A DNA stretch of 64,000 nt from positions 1 through 64,000 of the forward strand of contig MGUU01000010.1 in the NCBI GenBank assembly GCA_001800135.1. Direction: 5' to 3'. This DNA is from Elusimicrobia bacterium RIFCSPLOWO2_02_FULL_39_32. Lineage in GTDB: Bacteria; Elusimicrobiota; Elusimicrobia; 2-02-FULL-39-32. The translations under genes were made by a program, and so were the position numbers. The notes beneath the pieces are model-generated. The model made no database searches. It was given only the letters and a program-made list of their open reading frames with translations, and was not told the origin of the DNA. Each line of letters opens with the position of its first letter. Within the stretch, counting starts at the first letter, position 1. Shown in pieces: positions 60,601 through 64,000 of the stretch.

Positions 60601-63548
60601 CGCCTAAAGGAGAAATCGAGTTTGAAAATTTTAGCAACGCGCTTTTAAAACTCTATGCTTCTCAAGGGTGGTTGCAAACCTACATACCTTCAATCAATTT
60701 AGAAAAGATGCCTTTACTTTATATTACTGCAAAGGTTTCAAGAGACACACATTTTGAATTTGAGTTAAAAAATCTTTATGAAGCAAGCATTTTAGGAGGG
60801 ATTGTGGATAAGGTGCCTAAAGTGATGATTCAACTGCCCTATAATAATGGGCAGCCATACACAAGCGTGATTGATTTGCGGGAAGATTTAAAACTATCCA
60901 GGGAAAGAAACAAAGAAACAAGATTGATGTTTATATCAGATCCTAAAGCTTATATTGAGATATCGAGAATTGCTTTTGCTCCAGTTGAAGCTCCTGCCAC
61001 TCCTCCAGAAAAAACGAATCCTGTGATTCTATCTCCTATACAAGTATTGCCATTTATAAAACCATTGGAACGCGTGGAAGGACTTTTCGATCTCTCCAGT
61101 CCAACTCGTCTTTGGATGCGTCACTCATTTGGCTATTTTGGAATAAAGATTATTCCTATTGATCTTAATTTAAGACCTAGTCTTTATATAACAGGTAGAA
61201 CAAATAGTGATATGCAATTTGAAATGGAGATGAGGAATGGAGGAGAGAATACAGTAGGAAAAGATATGGATAATGTTAGAAAAATAATGGTGCCATTTCG
61301 CAATAGTTCTCAGAAACTAAACACAATATTTATTGATTTAAGAAGCTGGTTTTTAGATCCGAATATGATCAATATGCTTTACTTTTCTGATCCTCAATCC
61401 ATATCTGGTGACGCTGGAGGATGGATAGATATCAATAGCATAGTTTTTAGTCAGCCTCTACCTTTTTACGATGAAGAGGAGACTGTTAATCCCTCTTTGC
61501 CTTTGCCAGGAACTTACATTAATGTCCTCCCTCATCTGACTTTTCTCAATAAGGGACAGGTTAAACTTGGCTATTGGTCAGGTTGGATCGAAAGCAGGAT
61601 GCCAGCGGTCAATTTAGAAGAATATTCTGATCTTTATATTATTGCAAGAACCACAGCAAAAACTAGGTTTAAATTGGAGTTAAAGAACAAATATTATGAA
61701 CGTCTGGTAGGTCAAATATTAGATGGGGTTCATAAGATACCTATTGAATTGCCCAATACTCATAGTTTATACCGTCCAATTAAGATTGATTTAAGGGGCA
61801 GATTTATTTCAGCGTCAAAGAGAATAGCTGAAAATATAGCAATCTCTGATCCTGCCGGTGGAATAGAGATTGCACAAATCTCTTTTGCTAAGCCTAAACC
61901 ATTTAATTTGGTGGAGACATTAATCGCAATGGTTCTCTGGACATTGGTTGGAGGATTTGGAGTTATTTTATCAGGAATATTACCCAATAGTGGGTTACAC
62001 ATTTTAGATTTAATTTTAAAGATAAGTTCAGGAATCATTGGTTTTTATGGATTAGCAGGAGGATTGTTTTATGCCCGCCATGGATTTTTAGGATTTCTTG
62101 CTCTGGTATCTGCTAGATATTTTGCTCAAAGCTATGGCAAAGATTTAAACCTAGCTAAAGGAGTAAAAGAGGAATTGAAAAAATATGGAATCCCACTTAA
62201 CTCACTTGCAGTAGTTGAACAATTAAGCGGAGCCGGCATTACCACATTTGCTCAAACCCATCAAGAGAAAGGAAAAGTAGAAATTTTATGGTGGCTGGTA
62301 ACTAAATGGAAGCAGTTTGACTATTTAAGAAAAATCATGCTTTCGATTGTATTGGCTCATGAAAAAGAAAGAATCCTTGGACGCGATACCATTCGTATCT
62401 ACCTCACTAAACCTTTAGTTTCCCTCCAAACACAATTAACTGCTAACAAAAAATTAAAATCCAAAAAAGAACTTATCCCGCTTGTTTTGAAATCTTTAAT
62501 TTCTGAAATAGGGAGAGTGAAATTAAATAGTTTAGCTGTTGCCGATGGTTTTGCGCAAGCGCATCATACTCTTAAGATTTTACAGTTTTCCTCTATTTTT
62601 AATGCTCCCCTTAAAAAAACGTTTGCCCGTCAAAATAAAATGATCCAGCCAGAAAATTTTATGAGGACTGTGCGCTATATGTCCCAAGAGGACTCATTAG
62701 AAGCATTGAGTTCGTTTAGAGAATTCTATCTCAAGAATCCTATTTTGGCAAAAGAATCCTTTGGCATTTTTTTAGAGAAACTTTTTAGACAAGGAGGAGA
62801 AGCTGAATATTTAGACCCATCCAATGCCATGGGTTTTAAAGAGACTTTAAAAAATGTTGAACTCTTTATTTCCCTGCTTGTTCCGCAAGCCAGATTAACC
62901 AAAGAACAAAAAAGCATATTGGCAGAGGTATGGAAAAACGGAGCAAGAAAAGCTGAAGAGTTATCCTATTCAAAATCAAATGACGTTGAGGAAGAACTTG
63001 TGCCGCAAGATGCTGAAAGCTTGCTTGCAAATCTTTTTGATTTTTCTGATGGGTTACACTCTTTAGATAAACTCAGCGTCTTAGCTAAAAGAATCACTCT
63101 GGCAGTTAATAGGGAGAAAAATAGCGGGAAGAAAATGATCCTTCCTATTATTACTAACAAAGATTCGATTGATATTGAAAGCTTAAAATATCAGTTAAAG
63201 AAGGAGTTCCCGGATATTACAGAAGAGATATTAAGGAAGGTTTCATTTGGAGAATTCGTCATCACCCGCCAAGACCTTTTATCCAGGCAGAATGCCGATC
63301 CCTTAATTGAGATGGATACTGACCTTATTTATGAGATTCTAAGAGAAAGGCTTAAAAAATCTCCAATCTATAGGGGTTTGGAGTTTAACCTACAGATATT
63401 TACGGACAATCCTCACAGATTTAAGGAGAGCTGGAAAATAAGACAGCTCCAGTTGTTCATCATTGTATCAGGTAGGAAAGTGATTGAATATTTTAAAGAA
63501 ATGGAAGAGTCGCTTCATGCAAGAAGAACTCTTTCAATTCAGCAGTAA
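57690..63548 (+). CDS. Second giant envelope protein (1952 aa from the preferred start; 2027 aa from 57465)
   Basis: Residue numbers below are from 57465; subtract 75 for the preferred start. A signal/anchor (VSLALAAIFFYVNIAFGAIEP, ~112-130) matches that of the 6992-aa protein, as does the following KLWKERRAA. Next comes the HIQDAHEN domain (266) with GLEGA, the long conserved block ISYGAFYQYLKDLCQAYG, and GGFHTSGM (707). A membrane segment with a cysteine follows (ILAVLLVVSC, ~974). Three tandem beta-rich domains of ~130-150 residues (about 1026-1176, 1196-1336, 1352-1479) each end in an ISDP/FSDP...I.I..I.F motif and could bind ligands or carbohydrate. Two or three helices lie at 1484-1549. 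A helical part has AHEKER, resembling a degenerate zinc-protease motif. The C-terminal domain (1862-2027) shares ITN.DS, LFTDN-like and LHAR..L..QQ with the 6992-aa protein. ATG 57690 is preferred because a terminator-like hairpin precedes it. Confidence 0.75.
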   Translation: MRNSTSSRVLLIYSRGNRICQAPKFQSKYKWKQCVSLALAAIFFYVNIAFGAIEPAQKLWKERRAALLKIEKKKPIHETSDFFVDSPLNPNSIPQGSLTQLPLTPQAASQKITHLTQLPSLQDQFCPNPLPKNELGFSRLNLKSFLSGTVPILKHGGGINSWIQSLPSECADIKEVYFPAEWKSGDLIVMHIQDAHENFQAQANIAKILESLTKKGQDKIVVGLEGAQGKLNFTPYRSFPDKGIIKDVADYFLKNSMISGAEYAGLTLNPEGSDQSSLLFSGIEDEKLYSNHVRAFKDSVLEEKEAKKIILELQNSLNLLKTKILNSDLKELDQNMTLHYKGQIKLSQYLKVLTQDGIPSDSEMIHKFMNALNLEETLNYEQVEKERRALTNSLVEKLPKLELNKLISSSLSYRLGNISYGAFYQYLKDLCQAYGVGLAKVPEMDKYVRYVLLTGTIHAESLFKEITRLEEKTVQRLVVNQKEKSVIRLSQDIRLLEKLISFSLSPEEWEEYKKRRDEIQRVGKRMSEFKILSKGFLEVFSKNQIEASPPKRIAISEQTFLESLSSFEKFNQFAIQRNNALVENLLAQEASFQSRVPNLAIGFSVQQGLPQRSTPRAAESRDVARVAVLIAGGFHTSGMTQNLRNRKIAYAVVSPRLEISQKKGTAYLEIFNREKMPLEKLFSGERITLKSSSPFAPVGKILNQIVPALEGAFLSFAMGLFIKKALLKITNLDKSVKKQIEREIIDWFSMLKEENSFHTIKNLKIKDLVEIERDSKGVFKKGRLHFEFYGKSPDKEKKRVEVFLTILDSSLKDKSDLQSPKNISVQIKDSILILSGPEPGFFEKSLASMKLVKQSFYQLTQELSKKIVEELKILKVQTLAASHLFLRSLKPILAVLLVVSCKLQTGPITVSPLTGQQTKLEKAVGESLESEKKPVEIRWRRSMLLGTDGSPISSPEIPSYAVDVMPYLNLAPKGEIEFENFSNALLKLYASQGWLQTYIPSINLEKMPLLYITAKVSRDTHFEFELKNLYEASILGGIVDKVPKVMIQLPYNNGQPYTSVIDLREDLKLSRERNKETRLMFISDPKAYIEISRIAFAPVEAPATPPEKTNPVILSPIQVLPFIKPLERVEGLFDLSSPTRLWMRHSFGYFGIKIIPIDLNLRPSLYITGRTNSDMQFEMEMRNGGENTVGKDMDNVRKIMVPFRNSSQKLNTIFIDLRSWFLDPNMINMLYFSDPQSISGDAGGWIDINSIVFSQPLPFYDEEETVNPSLPLPGTYINVLPHLTFLNKGQVKLGYWSGWIESRMPAVNLEEYSDLYIIARTTAKTRFKLELKNKYYERLVGQILDGVHKIPIELPNTHSLYRPIKIDLRGRFISASKRIAENIAISDPAGGIEIAQISFAKPKPFNLVETLIAMVLWTLVGGFGVILSGILPNSGLHILDLILKISSGIIGFYGLAGGLFYARHGFLGFLALVSARYFAQSYGKDLNLAKGVKEELKKYGIPLNSLAVVEQLSGAGITTFAQTHQEKGKVEILWWLVTKWKQFDYLRKIMLSIVLAHEKERILGRDTIRIYLTKPLVSLQTQLTANKKLKSKKELIPLVLKSLISEIGRVKLNSLAVADGFAQAHHTLKILQFSSIFNAPLKKTFARQNKMIQPENFMRTVRYMSQEDSLEALSSFREFYLKNPILAKESFGIFLEKLFRQGGEAEYLDPSNAMGFKETLKNVELFISLLVPQARLTKEQKSILAEVWKNGARKAEELSYSKSNDVEEELVPQDAESLLANLFDFSDGLHSLDKLSVLAKRITLAVNREKNSGKKMILPIITNKDSIDIESLKYQLKKEFPDITEEILRKVSFGEFVITRQDLLSRQNADPLIEMDTDLIYEILRERLKKSPIYRGLEFNLQIFTDNPHRFKESWKIRQLQLFIIVSGRKVIEYFKEMEESLHARRTLSIQQ

Positions 63549-63641
63549 AAGAGAGCTTCAAGTTTAAGTCCTAGAGATGTTAGATGAAAGAATGCTAGAC
63601 AGATGAACTTGGCTCTTCTAAAAAACAGGAGGTAAACGACA

Positions 63642-64000
63642 ATGAATACCAAACCAGCAAAGAAGTTAGTGACAGTAGTACTAGGAATTGCAATTGCAAT
63701 GTCATTACAAGGCATCGCATTTTGCGGTCAGAGCGCGTTAGTGGATATTGTGATGACCATACAAAATCTATCCATACAGCGCTTAAGTGAAAACTCCATA
63801 GCAGTGATGGCTGCACCGGGTGTTGCCCAAGTTACTGATAGAACCATCTTTAAGAATGATGGTAACGGCACAGTAAACTATGCGATTAAAGTCGCAAATA
63901 CTGTGGGAACATGGAGTCTGGTAAGCACAGTCCCACAAGCGAATCAGTATCGTTTATACGCGCTTTGGCATCAGTGGGATCAAAAACCAGCTGTGAATGA
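63642..64000 (+). CDS. Secreted protein, 5' part only (runs off right edge)
   Basis: At least 119 codons are open to the window end. A Shine-Dalgarno AGGAGG precedes ATG 63642, and the start MNTKPAKKLVTVVLGIAIAM plus SLQGIAFCG is a good signal peptide. The mature part (VAQVTDRTIFKNDGNGTVNYAIKVANTVGTWS) is polar and beta-like, with no recognised domain. It lies 93 bp after the second giant gene and shares the ACGACAATGA start context with two sites in that gene's leader, so the two may be expressed together. Confidence 0.7.
   Translation, partial: MNTKPAKKLVTVVLGIAIAMSLQGIAFCGQSALVDIVMTIQNLSIQRLSENSIAVMAAPGVAQVTDRTIFKNDGNGTVNYAIKVANTVGTWSLVSTVPQANQYRLYALWHQWDQKPAVN

Noticed and set aside
63595-63816. 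73-codon minus-strand ORF at the right edge
   Set aside because: It is antisense to the start of the partial secreted-protein gene, which has a strong Shine-Dalgarno sequence and signal peptide.

Overview
The window looks like chromosomal DNA of an AT-rich, diderm (Gram-negative-type) bacterium. It combines ordinary housekeeping genes with very large secreted or membrane-anchored proteins. The likeliest placement I can offer is candidate phylum Omnitrophota (PVC group), where giant ORFs are known. This is inference from gene style, because the window holds no rRNA or marker protein I could use for placement.

Layout. 1-610: left edge of an accessory patch, where an EcoRV-type restriction endonuclease gene is cut at position 81 by the end of an insertion element that runs off the window, next to tRNA-Gly(CCC). 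654-2770 (minus): family-5 uracil-DNA glycosylase, an M23 peptidase whose 5' end abuts or overlaps tRNA-Gly(GCC), and a DUF2203 protein. 2820-7591 (plus): a five-gene cluster with three prepilin-like proteins carrying Ca-binding-like and Ig-like regions. The two genes that diverge at 2.8 kb both have promoters predicting leaderless mRNAs. 7667-14328: ispH, nadA, a PHP phosphoesterase, thiC, a CCA-adding enzyme and a lone receiver-domain protein. 14410-23250 (minus): one long directon with an acyl-CoA ligase, a full oligopeptide ABC transporter (oppABCDF), a stand-alone RAM domain, NAD(P)HX epimerase and small membrane proteins, apparently driven by an extended -10 promoter at 23.25 kb. 23331-25428 (plus): a TPR protein and an AbrB/PIN toxin-antitoxin pair.

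25.4-50.8 kb is the unusual part: a secreted 1038-aa protein of unknown function and a 6992-aa single ORF. The giant ORF has an N-terminal signal or anchor, an HIQD/HEN domain, two zinc-protease motifs (one clearly M48), repeated membrane modules with HxxxN motifs, a UbiB/ABC1 kinase, a second degenerate kinase-like region, an HD domain, a cyclic-nucleotide-binding domain and two GGDEF-type regions. Its leader carries a perfect 11-bp hairpin and an RNA resembling the c-di-GMP-I (GEMM) riboswitch. 50.8-57.1 kb (minus): a VapBC-like pair, then an operon of pcm (as a lipoprotein), a secreted hypothetical, sppA, a Yip1-like membrane protein, a MEMO protein and asnB. 57.2-63.5 kb (plus): a second giant of about 1950-2027 aa that shares the N-terminal and C-terminal domains of the 6992-aa protein. 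A 225-bp segment before its likely true start contains hairpins and an intrinsic-terminator-like structure. A partial secreted-protein gene runs off the right edge.

The best candidate for an undescribed system is the set of giant envelope proteins. At least two share end domains (N-terminal HIQD/HEN module and an LHAR...QQ C-terminal domain) around different central cargo. Three large genes share an upstream 27-bp motif. Signalling domains (HD, cNMP, GGDEF), kinases and proteases are fused in one chain, and a possible nucleotide-sensing leader RNA precedes it.
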